Of a DNA stretch of 64,000 bases, positions 1 through 9,933 are shown piece by piece. Position numbers and translations under genes: made by a program. The stretch is from contig ARYC01000602.1 in NCBI GenBank assembly GCA_000711775.1, forward strand, positions 62,001 to 126,000, read 5' to 3'. This stretch comes from Oxytricha trifallax. Its lineage: Eukaryota; Ciliophora; Spirotrichea; Sporadotrichida; Oxytrichidae. The notes below the pieces were generated by a model that made no database searches, was not told the DNA's origin, and was given only the letters and a program-made list of their open reading frames with translations. Numbering within the stretch: the first letter of the stretch is position 1; every line of letters starts with the position of its first letter.

Positions 1-479
1 TATACATGGTCCCACTATTTATATTTGTATATTAAATTAAAATTTAAAAATAAATTTATTCAGGATGTGTTATATTAATGAAATTAATTTTCTATATCTA
101 TAAAATATGATTTATTCATTATTTTTATTTATTTTATAAATCACAATGTTAAAATATGACTAGTTTTTAAATCTTAATACTTTTAATAGAAGTTTATTAA
201 TAAATTACTCATTTCTAAAAACTGACATAAATAAAATTTTATAATTGTAAAAAAAATCATTTAATTTTAATCTAAATTATTTAAGTATTTTTCTATTTAC
301 TTATAATTAAAAATCCATTTAGTGCGATTATGATAAAGTTATAATAATAAATAACTCTTTCTTATTGTTACGAAAACATATTTTAAAATTAAATAAATAA
401 AAAAACTTTCTAATTTAATATTTTTAATTTATTCAAGAAGGTAACTTATATATTTCTTTATTACTAAAAGTTTTCCATA

Positions 480-1480
480 TTTCGAATTTATTTTCTAATT
501 TGACTTATTATATTTTTATGTTTCAAATCCCTTTGAACATTTTCAAGTTCATGTAACTTTTAGACAATCTTATTCATGTCAAAAGTAAATCATTCAAGAA
601 ATTCGGGAAAAAATTTGATTATAGTAAGTCTTTAAGAATCATTTAATATTTCTTTAGCCTTAATGCGAATGAATTAAACCTACAATAGCCCCGTCTAACA
701 AAAGCATGCGATAGTAATCTATTTTAAGCCTCTCTAATAACTATATATTTTTTAGCATACTCCTTCTGATAATTTCCATTTTTAATAAGATAGGGTATAT
801 CATGCATGCATATTTATCTTCTAATATAAGTTTTGCCTTACATGTCACTTTAAAATTCATACTTTTCTATACAAATGCTAAGATCAAAGACCAATTAATT
901 CTCAAATATGCATATCTCTCTTCGAAATGCTAAAGCATTTTGGTAGAAGATTAATTCATTGACCCATTTCGATTCTACCTCTTTTATGCTTATCATACTA
1001 CTCTAAGATTCAAAAGTGTTAGACTTTTTCTTGGCGGGTATAATCTTTTAATTTTCTCTTAAATGATGTTTTTGCATATGTCTTTAAATTTTAGCTGAAT
1101 GAGTGAGTGCAAGATTTCATGCAAGTTGCCATCCACCTTATCCTCCTTGATATTAATCTTCGATTTACTATAATGTATTTATTTAATATGCATATTCAAG
1201 CTTTACAATTTCAAAAGAAATATTAACAATCATTTCTTTCAAAGTTTTTTAAATATCTAAATTTTGCTTTCCTTTTAAATGCTCAACATATTCAATCTTT
1301 GTTTAAAGGTCTGTTTCTGCTTACTCTTTTTAATTTTATATTTCAATGAAAATGATAAATGCTTCAAACTCTAGTTGTTTAAGCTGGCTCCCTACTAATT
1401 ATATATATTCTTACAATTTAGTTTAGTCAAACCTTAGCAATTATTATCAAGTTGCATGAGCGACTGTTATGCGATTTAAG
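480..1480 (-). pseudogene. TBE 57 kDa zinc-finger/kinase gene remnant
   Basis: On the minus strand this aligns by eye with the 57 kDa genes at 47.2-48.4 kb and 50.3-51.6 kb. The region 1050-1140 matches the second zinc finger and what follows it. The region 940-1040 matches the basic linker. The regions 640-800 and 490-590 match the kinase-like part around the (H/N)RDLK motif. Many substitutions and small indels have destroyed the frame. It is a fossil, useful mainly for dating the element against the two younger copies. Confidence 0.75.
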
Positions 1481-1858
1481 TTAGACACCATGTTTAAACT
1501 CAAATAAAATTTATATTGTAGTAACATTTATATACTTGCTTGTTACTATAATCTTTTTACAAAAAGTTTTAAATTTTTAATTTTGGTTCCAAAATTGAAA
1601 AAACTCATGTTTAAACTAATTAAATCTTAAACGATTTTTGGTACTATTAAATTGCTTCTAATTAAATTCAATCAAATTTAGTGCTAATTTAATAGAATTA
1701 AATTGATAAAAATGGAGATCCATCTCTGATATTTGTTTAAGCTTATGTTAGCTTTCTCTACATAGCTTTCGGATTGATCTCATATAAGATGGCCATATTT
1801 AATACTAATAAGTAGGCTCAAGAATTCTATATATTAAAATTTGAAAATTATTTTAAAA

Positions 1859-2590
1859 ATGAACAAAGGGGTAGAAGTTTAAGAAATGACATCAATATTC
1901 AGGAGTGAAGAATATTTATATCGATACCTCATTTAACATACTTTAGGTTACATATACTTGAAATGCTTGTTCTATAATGAGATTTTTTCATTCAAAGATT
2001 GAAGGAACAAAATTCATTTTAAAAAGTTATACTATTTGAGGAGAATAAACATTCAATTAAAATAAATTAAATTGATAAAAATACCAAACTACATAGAGAT
2101 TTTAGTTACCAATCTCAACGATGATGAAATGAAATTTAAAGAATTGTTAGATTAAATTCCGACAAAAAATTAACTGTTTAATAAGCTTTCTGAAAGAATC
2201 TTCTCTTTTGGTGTTCTTGGCACTTTATAGTGAGTATCTTAGAGAGATCATTAAAGAAGCTATGAAGAAACTCTATTCTTATTTCTCCTAATGATATATG
2301 GAAGTAAGAGGTACAAATAAGCGAGGCCTACCTCGCTCAGATTAAGTAGGATCCTTTCCACTCAAGTAAGTTTTGATTTCACAGCTCTATAGGGAAACCT
2401 GGTACTGGTATATTTTTTAAGAAAAAAAACATGCGAAACTTCACAGTTAGATAAGTAATAGAATATGCATAAAGTGAACAAGAGGCTTAATAATGATGAC
2501 TACAACCAGATTTAATGAATAAAAAAGCAAGAGCTGGTGCTAAGAAAAAAAATGGGAGCAGACCATAAGAAAAGAAAAAGAGCCTAAAAC
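1859..2590 (+). pseudogene. TBE 22 kDa gene remnant, with the conserved tiny intron
   Basis: In ciliate code this matches the 22 kDa genes at 45.0-45.9 kb and 49.05-49.77 kb: a start like MNKGVEVQEM, a region matching the PNYPEISVTN block near 2090-2120, then a C-terminal basic tail with an AGA/AGT-like motif near 2530-2560. A GT-AG interval of 27 nt (2366-2392) interrupts the frame at the same codon as in the two other copies. Several frameshifts and substitutions mark it as dead. Confidence 0.75.
2366..2392 (+). other. 27-nt intron in TBE 22 kDa remnant
   Basis: Begins GTAAGTTTTGATTTC and ends CTATAG. It sits after a Ser/Lys-type codon and before the conserved (G)GKPGTG-like block. It aligns with the introns at 45358-45384 and 49217-49242. 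Confidence 0.6.
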
Positions 2591-3029
2591 CTTTTAATAG
2601 CTCATTTAATATTTGAACTTATTCATTAATTTAAATCTAACAATTTTCATAAACATTTATTCTTCCTTCTCTCTAACTAACTTTTGTTCTATCTCTTATC
2701 TACGCTTATTCTTTTAAGACTGCTTTTAATCAAATAATTTATGAATCGATAGGCAAATTATGCATAGCATGATCTATTTCTCATTTTTAAAATTAATTTT
2801 TTTATCTACTAACCTCAATAAGAGCCCATATATACTTTAAAAATCCAAGCACTTATAAACCTTTAAGAGGGGTTTTAGGGTTTTGAATTTGCTTCTCTTG
2901 TAACATATAATTCATTGAAAGCTATCCAATATACAGTAATAGAGGTAAAGTGTGGTTGAATAATTACTGATAATTTTGATAGAAAATTGTTAAGAATAAC
3001 TTCTATATTTAATTCTTTATATTATTCTA

Positions 3030-3170
3030 TATTAATTGCTCATCACTTAAAGTCATCGTTGGTTGATCGATAGCTTCTTTTAGCCAAACTATCTATTAAA
3101 TACTGATTACACTGAGCTCCACTATCAATTACCAAATTTCAGTGAACATGGAATACATTTAGAAAAATTA
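3030..3170 (-). pseudogene. Short coding-like segment, unrecognised
   Basis: The minus strand reads a protein-like stretch of about 45 residues (contains IWQLIVELSV and AIDQPTMTLSDEQLI) with no TGA. A possible donor, GTAAGT, lies just 5' of it near 3165-3175. It is bounded by AT-rich DNA. It may be one macronuclear-destined segment of a gene or a fragment. No family is recognised. Confidence 0.3.
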
Positions 3171-3624
3171 CTTACAAGTGACAAAGAAAGAGTAAATAAC
3201 GAAAAATTTAAAATTATGTTTTATTAATATTTATTAAATTATTTAGAAGTTATGCTTGATTTATATGCTATGGAGAATAAATCTTAAATTTTAATAGTGA
3301 ACTATGTTTTAAACAATTTTTTTAAAAATTAGATTATTAAGCTTAAACTATAATAGGTATCCCAAGCAACAGCAGGAATAATTTTCAATATATATTATCA
3401 TTATTTAGATTTAATAATAATTTGAATATTTGGTAAGAATATAAGAAATATATAAATGAAAGTTGATTTAGTTAAAATTAAAATTTATATAATATAAAGA
3501 GCTAACTCAAATTTATTTATAGACTTAGTTCATCAATTAAAAAATAAATTATTATAATAATATCTATATTTTTGATTATTAATGATTGTTTACTTAAATA
3601 TTAGATTTTTCTCTAATTCAGTAC

Positions 3625-4672
3625 ATGCCCGATTTAGATAGACCAATTGTCTTTATTTAAGCAGCCCTTATTATAAAGCAAAAGACTTTATTGAATTTTT
3701 ATCATTAAAATAAAGTTTTCTGTCTTGATCCAAAAGCCCATTTTACCTACAGGGTACAATAATTACTTTAAATGATTAAATCCTTGTTAATTGCTTAACA
3801 AAGGAAGCTTCTAGAGCTCGTGAAAATTCGAGGGATAACAGTCAAAGAAATAATTGAGAAAGATTTATAAAAATTTTAAAATAAAATAATTAAATTTAAT
3901 TATTATCTACATATTTTTTAACTTTTCAGATCCATTTTCACAATTACATATTTGTTTTGATGACACCGAAGTAAAAGAAAGACTTAAAAATATGAAGAGA
4001 CCAGAGGCACCAGTGAAACCAGTATAAAAGTTCAACTAAACGTCTTCCACTCTAAAATATCGAGAAAGTGCAATAATTGATTTAACAGTAAAACAACAAT
4101 GGTTAACATGATTGATGGCCTCGAAGGTACTATTATCATGACCTCTGATATTATGGATTTAATAAATGCTGTGTTTTTTAAGAGTTCCCGCAACTGGTGC
4201 TACGATTCAACTGTAGCTGAAATCTTTTGATTGCCAACGACCCTCGCTTTTGGATTAAGGGTCTCCTCGATAAAATTTATCAATTGAGTAATTGGATTAT
4301 CAAGGAAGGCCACCCTCATTTTGGGGTTTCTTCAATTCACAATAATTCTTGATTGGTTTGAAAATATAGTCACCAGATAGATAAAGCCCCAATTCAGGTC
4401 ACTAAAAAAGATTAACTATATCACTGATTTAATAAAGGAAAACATAATCATCCAAGGAGGCGAAGGTAAAATTTATAGAAAGTCCATAAATCTACCTCCA
4501 TATTGTACTTTAATGCACTTTATGTACCTTGAAAGTGCTGGTTAGAACAGATCAGATAAAAGAATCGAGAAATTTATGCAACTTATATATAAATATAAGA
4601 ACCTTTTTTAATTAGTTTAAAAGACTCCAAATTCCTAAAAATTCTATACTTTCCCTATAAGTCATGATAGTT
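3625..4672 (+). pseudogene. Broken gene with an AAA-ATPase-like stretch
   Basis: An ATG at 3625 opens a frame starting MPDLDRPIVFIQAALIIKQK that reads well to ~3870. An AT-rich spacer ending TTTTCAG (~3876-3929) looks like an intron or IES. The protein resumes at ~3930 (LHICFDDTEVKERLKNMKR) and reaches a block with NMIDGLEGTIIMTSDIMD (~4100-4160). That block resembles the LDGLEG...IIMTSN segment of BCS1-type AAA ATPases. After two more frame changes it continues as ILDWFENI...GGEGKIYRKSI and ends at TGA 4670-4672. The family call is an inference from one motif. The frame changes suggest a pseudogene or small IESs. Confidence 0.4.
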
Positions 4673-5285
4673 GATAGTGCTACTTCAACTGCATTATAAT
4701 AAACTGGATCAGGTGTCATTGGGCCTAGACAAATACAAGACGATAAAGCTGAGAAAAATATTCTTCTTCATGCCTAAAACTATAAAATTTTAATTTATAA
4801 TAAGTTATAAATAATTTATGAAATAAACGCAAAAAATTAATTGCAATTATTAAAGTTTAGTTATTTGAAATTATAATTTCTATTAAATTCTTAGAGACTT
4901 GGTATCTTTATAATAAAATTAGATATAATCAAATAAGTCGCAGCAAATAATTAAGTTTATTGATTAATCAAAAAATAATTTAGAATTCTTTATTTTATCA
5001 GAAAAACTTTCGAATCAATTATAAAAATTTTCAAGTAAGTGTAAATTAAATTTCTCTGTTTTTAAGTATTTTTACATTATTAAATTTATACTAATTAACT
5101 TACCTTTCGAATATCATAGATTATATAGATTTTCTTTTTGAATTTGTTTATTACATCTATATCTACTCGTAAATTTTCATAAAAATAGATAAGATATAAT
5201 TAAATAAGGACTTTTGAATTAAGTGAAGTAGAAAATTTGAGTTTAAGTTTTATTAAAGTTCAATTTAATTATTAGAAAACTCAAA
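4673..5285. other. AT-rich spacer, nothing recognised
   Basis: Very AT-rich sequence without a coding-like frame on either strand and without clear repeats. Confidence 0.5.
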
Positions 5286-5290
5286 TAAAT

Positions 5291-5640
5291 ATGGAAATTT
5301 AAGAATTACTCGATCTCAATCAGCAAAAATTAAAAATAAAAAACTTCATTAGACACCTTCAAAGCCCTAAATATAAAAAACAGTTATGATGATTAAGACA
5401 GACATATTGAGGAAGAAAATAAATAAAAGAGTAAAAGTATAACTAGAGAGAGAAATAATAGTATTTAAATTGACAGAAATCAAGTTCATTAAGACAAGAA
5501 TTACAAATAGTGTAGTAGCACGATTAAGACCATTAAACTTTTGAAAAATCGAATAAATAGAGTTACTTAATTTAATTAAATATCTAAGTAATACATCATA
5601 TTTTGTATTTTCAAGCATTATTATAATTAATTATAATTTA
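5291..5640 (+). pseudogene. Possible Lys/Gln/Asn-rich coding fragment
   Basis: An ATG at 5291 starts a frame of 32 codons (MEIQELLDLNQQ...) ending in TGATGA at ~5387. One base later another frame continues for about 100 codons (DDQDRHIEEENKQKSKS...) with no TGA. The composition is so AT-rich that open frames are weak evidence. Low confidence, no family. Confidence 0.2.
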
Positions 5641-5916
5641 AGTTATATTAAGTCATACCCCTGTTTTATTACCAAAATTTGAAACTAATTAGCAATAAAG
5701 TAAGTAACATATATGAAAAATTATTTGTAGTTTATACTCTAATTAAAAAAAATTAGCATAAAAATTTTAAATAAAAACTTAACATAAATAATTCTCATTA
5801 ATTAGAATCAATTTAAAAATGTTACTTAATTTCATTTTATTAAGCTTAGAGGTATTTTTATGATTATAACTTGTTAAATTTTGAATGATCCTTTAGGTCA
5901 ACATCACAATTACAAA

Positions 5917-6558
5917 TAAACTAATATAGATAGATATTAACTGAAAGGTAAAATAAATACTGAAGATTAACTTTAATAATCTAGTATTTAATATATAATC
6001 ATTACTACTATTATTACTACTACTATTAAATATGTTTGTTTAAACCTTTGATTAGTTGATTAGGTTTAATATATTAAATGTCTACGGGCCTTACTGGACT
6101 GCCGGCAGCCAGCCTTTTAGGTCCCTAACTGCCATTCGGAATTTATCCTGGGGGCATCTCCCCTGCCTCCAGTAGTGCGGTGGTAGCTATAAATTCCCGT
6201 TTTTATATTTTTCTGAGATCGGAGTTCAATTGACCTGGGAATCTGAAGCAGTAGGTAAAGTTTAGGTACCAGCTGAGATCAAGTGGTTAAGATCAACATA
6301 GGTTGTAGTGATATTTTTAAAATTCTGAAGTAGATATCACAAAGAGCTTTGTTATCAATAAACATAACCTCACCCGCTTCTCTTGTTTTTACAGTCACCA
6401 CCTAAGAGTTGAAAACTAGGCTCTTCGGAGCTAGCAGCTAGCTTGGTCCTGGGGATTATGTTCCTCGCCTTCAACTCTCTCAGTGCCCACTAATTTAGTT
6501 GCTCCAAGGTCCATCTTTAGTAGGAGTAATAATAGTAATAATAATTAAACTAATATAG
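5917..6558 (+). mobile_element. Retroelement-like insertion with 13-bp target duplication (E3)
   Basis: The 13-mer TAAACTAATATAG occurs exactly at 5917-5929 and again at 6546-6558, bracketing 616 bp that are much more GC-rich in the middle (6075-6510) than the surroundings. The right end, just before the duplication, is an (AGT/AAT)n run like a retroelement tail. On the left, triplet repeats of ATT/ACT lie at 6001-6030. Open frames exist on both strands (plus: an ATG at 6078 gives about 50 codons), but none is recognised. A duplication of this length plus a simple-repeat tail suggests target-primed reverse transcription. Confidence 0.55.
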
Positions 6559-6840
6559 TTTATAATTATTTTAATTTTCTATGATTCCCACAATTAATTA
6601 TAGTGCTTCTATAATGTATGATCAAAACTATTCAACAAAAACCGAAAATTGGATGCTCAACTTTCCTATAAAGCCAAAATGATGAAATTCTCTCATAAAC
6701 ACAAATCAAATTGTCATTAAATAAGAAGTAGGCTTAAACTCCAGAAGAAATTCTTTCCAAATCAAATCTGATAGTAAAAACAACAATAAAAATGTTAAAA
6801 ATATTTATAGAAATAAATATAATGATAAGGAATAAATGAC

Positions 6841-7261
6841 TATTGCAAGAATACATTTGATTTGGGAAATATAAAATAAATTAAATTAAAATAATAATTA
6901 AATTCATGGCAGTTAACTTTCTGGAAACCTAGACAAAATGGTACTTGTTTGATAGAGAATTGAAAATTAGCTAGACCTTACTATTGGAGGTATGTCTCTA
7001 TCGCATTCCTGAAGTGAGATAACTTCAGTTTAATTTTGGGTGATTTTTTAAATTGATTTTATGTCAAAATTAAACTGAAGTTATCTCGCTTGAGTGATGC
7101 GATAGAGGGGTACCGCCAATAGTAATGTCCAGCTAATTTTAATTTCTCTATCGAACAAGTACCATATTGTCTAGGTTTCCAGAAAGTTAACTGCCACAAA
7201 TTTCATATTATTTTAATTTAATTTATTTTATATTTACCAAATCAAATGTATTCCTACAATA
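6841..7261. mobile_element. Hairpin miniature element, family P, copy 1
   Basis: About 420 bp made of two long inverted arms. Left end TATTGCAAGAATACATTTG, right end the inverse (CAAATGTATTCCTACAATA). The arms include GGCAGTTAACTTTCTGGAAA and its inverse, and a small central loop near 7025-7065. Same length and ends as 23269-23686 and 51669-52087. No coding frame, so it must be mobilised in trans. Confidence 0.85.
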
Positions 7262-7507
7262 ATAACAAAATTGTTGAAAATATAAAGATTTATTCATAAA
7301 TGTTTAAATGTTACAATTACTAAACTCTCCTAAAACAGAGTGATTTTTAGGAAAGTTATAAACTTGTTTTAATTAAATATTTCCCTAAATTATAAATATT
7401 AACCAACTAAATGTATAAAAAAATGCTTAATAGCAAGCTTTTCAATAATCAACTGAAATATATTAGCAGTTTTAGTCTTATAATGACGCTACTAATATGA
7501 AAAAGAC

Positions 7508-8685
7508 TGAAGACAATAAATATTTGTTATTATTGATAGAATACGATTGAAAAGGGGAGATTCAAAAATAAAAATATTAAAGTAGTTATATATATTATTA
7601 ACAGCCACGAACTAGGCAAGCTTCTAATATGATTTAGTAATCTTTTAATTACAAATCTTAATATAAAAAATAATTATGATCAAATTTTATTAATTGGACT
7701 TTGTACTGTTTGATGTTTTTAACTTTTTAACATATTAAGTCGTACTAATTAAATTGTACATTCTAAATTGTAAAGATCTTAAGAATTAGTTTGTTTTAAA
7801 TTTAATTAAACAGAATGCAATTAAAAGTGATTTATTATTTAATATATAATTATTAAAAATCAAAAATGAATGTTCAAATGAGTGGGTAGAAATTCTAATA
7901 ATATATGTGCCCTTGATCAAAGACAGCTAATTATCACTTGCAGCCAGACATAGACGACAAAAAATAGATTCTTTTAGTTTGAGGGAAATCCAGTGAATCT
8001 CAAATACTAAGACCCGGTAATCAAATTCAAGAATTGCCAGGTAATAGCGATATCAAATCACCTGCCATTTGATGCTATTGTGAATTGGATAGGAAGAGAT
8101 TTTAAATCAGGATGCTAATGGCAGAATTCACGAGTAAGATGCTGAGGCAAGATGAGAAGTTTCCGTTAAAAGTGATTGATCTGTAAGTGAAAATGAAGCA
8201 GCGACTGTTGGAAGATAGAGATTTAGAGTTGATGATAGAGGAACCAAAAATCATAGATGAGACCGTCTGGGTCAAACAGATAACATCAGTAATCAAGAGA
8301 AGAAATGAAGAGCTCTCTTCTAATTGAACCACCATAAGCGCACTTATATAAAATTAGTTTAAATAATTAAATAATAAATTTTTTTTAATTGCATTCTGTA
8401 CAATTAAATTTAAAACAAACTAATTCTTAAGAACTTTACAATGTACAATGTACAATTTAATTAGTACGATTTCATATGTTAAAAACATCAAATAGTACAA
8501 AGTCAAATTAATACAATTTGATCATATTTAATTTTTTTATTAAGATTTGTAATTAAAAGATCACTAAATAATATTAGAAGCTTGCCTAATTCGTGGCAGT
8601 TAATAATATATATATATATATATCTACTTTAACACTTTATTTTTGAATCTCCCCTTTTCAATCGTATTTTATCAATATTTATTAA
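7508..8685. mobile_element. Long-terminal-inverted-repeat element with internal Rep-like gene (E5)
   Basis: Arms of roughly 310-330 bp (about 7508-7840 and 8385-8685) are inverted copies. For example, ACGATTGAAAAGGGGAG near the left end is matched by CTCCCCTTTTCAATCGT near the right, and the inner ends share TTAATTGCATTCTGT and its inverse. The ~540-bp core (7841-8384) is more GC-rich and coding-like. The outermost left end has a ~10-bp insertion relative to the right. The E4 insertion begins at its right border. Confidence 0.7.
7905..8327 (+). pseudogene. Possible Rep/superfamily-3-helicase-like gene, frameshifted
   Basis: The core of E5 encodes, in ciliate code, a stretch with EGNPVNLKY followed by QVIAISNHLPF at about 7981-8060. 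The pattern of hydrophobic residues, then SN, then P, resembles motif C of SF3 helicases in replication-initiator proteins. A TTG CAG CCA GAC ATA GAC GAC stretch just upstream could be a decayed Walker B in another frame. A second frame (ATG 8112 to TGA 8325-8327, 71 aa) is helical and charged (KMKQRLLEDRDLELMIEEP). No intact Walker A was found. At least one frameshift. The family assignment is tentative. Confidence 0.3.
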
Positions 8686-9339
8686 AGTTGATATTATTAA
8701 ATTAGAAAGTTAATTTCTAGATGGATCCCACACTTAGGACTTTCTAATAGAGCTTTCTATTATACTAAGGCCTACCTAGGGTAGATAGGGGATTGGTGAG
8801 CGCAACGAGTTCGGCGGGATTCAATCTGTCAGCTTCTTCACTCCTCGAATGGGCTTGAACACAAGGATTTCGCTGCATAGATGAGTTTACCTGGCTTGAG
8901 TTCAGCTTCCTAGGTAATAGGGAGCAGGATGAAGGTACGCTCTGCCTTAAAAGCGAGAAGACTAAAACCATTGAAGCCAAAGATTAGGAATTTTCTCCTA
9001 CATATGGTTAAGGTGCTGAAACTACCACAGCTAAAAGACAGGGACTATGTTTCCAAGCATAGGTGGGACCGGGAAGCGTTTTTCTCCAAGTCCTGTTAGT
9101 CTAGTTGAATTCTACGAGCTCTGCTTTCAGATTATACTGTCAACATCATGATTTTAGGAAGAAACTAGGTAATAGGGAAATTGTTTTTTTCTACATCATT
9201 ACCAAAACGTCACGGAATTGCTTCGTCAACTCACTAAGATACGTCTACGTCACGACTAAGATTGATGGTTTGATTTTTGTATTAAACAGTGATATGTTAA
9301 ATTTATTTGATTTTGATCATTAAACACATTAAAGTTGAT
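8681..9339. mobile_element. Insertion with 12-bp target duplication (E4)
   Basis: ATTAAAGTTGAT is present at 8681-8692 and again at 9328-9339, a perfect 12-bp duplication flanking 635 bp. The interior 8765-9115 is a GC-richer island with long open frames on both strands. The plus frame (about 8797-9108) reads LKLPQLKDRDYVSKHRWDR. The minus frame (about 8700-9110) is also open for more than 130 codons. Neither is recognised. There is no clear simple-repeat tail, only TAATAAT on the minus-strand 3' side. Size and duplication length resemble E3. Confidence 0.5.
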
Positions 9340-9428
9340 TATTTTACAATACATTTATGAAAAATAAGTGAAAAAATTTATTTTAAAATGGAAATTTAAT
9401 CAGCTTAACAGAATACTTATTATAATAA

Positions 9429-9693
9429 TCAAAATATGAATTATAAGAACGTTACTTAGTTTAACCACTCTTCTTAAGATAATCGGACATTTCCTTCTTG
9501 ATTTCGTTGAATCTCTCTTCTGTTCAGTTCTGCTGCGAGTTGTCTGTCTTCTGCTACACCGGCTCTTACTGGGTTGGATCTCTATAAAAAATAAAATTTA
9601 GATATGTTTTTTGTAACTTACAATTTTTGTGAGTGTAACCGCTCCATCAGCGTTGATCTCTAAAGGTTTCCATTTCCTAATTATTTATTTCAT
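9429..9693 (-). CDS. Small intact spliced gene, 74 aa, unknown function
   Basis: Two exons on the minus strand, 9622-9693 and 9429-9581, flank a 40-nt GT-AG intron (9582-9621; GTAAGTTAC...TTTTTATAG). The splice joins two complete-codon exons: 24 codons from ATG 9691-9693, then 51 codons ending at TGA. The protein starts MKQIIRKWKPLEINADGAV and ends LSQEEWLNQVTFLQFIF. The middle is Arg/Glu-rich and probably helical. A decayed relative, including the intron, lies at 25450-25640. No family recognised. The clean phase makes it one of the best-supported host-type genes here. Confidence 0.6.
9582..9621 (-). other. 40-nt intron
   Basis: GT-AG interval between two in-phase exons of the 74-aa gene. 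Its length is typical of short ciliate introns. Confidence 0.6.
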
Positions 9694-9933
9694 TTTAAAT
9701 TATCGATTTCCTATTATAAATTGTAATTTCTTATAGATGACTATTAAGAAAAAAATTATTCAAACATGAAAAAATAGAAATTTTAAGCAAAAGTGAAAAT
9801 GATTCAAATAGTAGAAATGACAGAAAATCCAAGAGCAAAACTTTGGAAATCAGCTTATTTGCTATGCACATTGAAGAACTGTCTTATTTAATATAAGCAA
9901 TTTCATGGTCAACAATTTAAAGCCAATTAAAAT

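Larger units (their letters stand above)
1..2885 (-). mobile_element. Decayed TBE-type transposon, 3'-truncated by the window edge
   Basis: A degenerate TBE read on the minus strand. Its left terminal repeat is at about 2815-2885 and ends in GGGGTTTTAGGGTTTTG, a mutated G4T4 repeat. Moving left from the end come a remnant of the transposase C-terminus (minus, ~2600-2790), the 22 kDa gene (plus, ~1859-2590) and the 57 kDa gene (minus, ~480-1480). Each was recognised by alignment by eye to the better copies at 41-52 kb. Most of the transposase is deleted. The far terminus should lie at or beyond base 1. Order and strands match TBE organisation exactly. Confidence 0.85.

Noticed and set aside
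2860..2885. G4T4-like repeats as real telomeres or chromosome ends
   Set aside because: They occur as termini of TBE elements (also at 41413, 42332 and 48742), with ANT duplications where they can be seen, so they are transposon ends.
4350..4440. TGA=Trp reading giving NNS-W-LV-W-KYS
   Set aside because: A single frameshift gives ILDWFENIVTR with TGG codons, continuous with the good downstream frame; simpler than recoding.
5367..5618. 83-aa minus ORF, hydrophobic
   Set aside because: Composition typical of the antisense of a Lys/Gln-rich stretch; no signal beyond length.
8102..8335. Minus-strand 77-aa ORF over the E5 core
   Set aside because: Antisense to the better plus-strand frame (charged, helical, ending cleanly at TGA 8325-8327); the Ser/Leu/Ile-rich product looks like a shadow.
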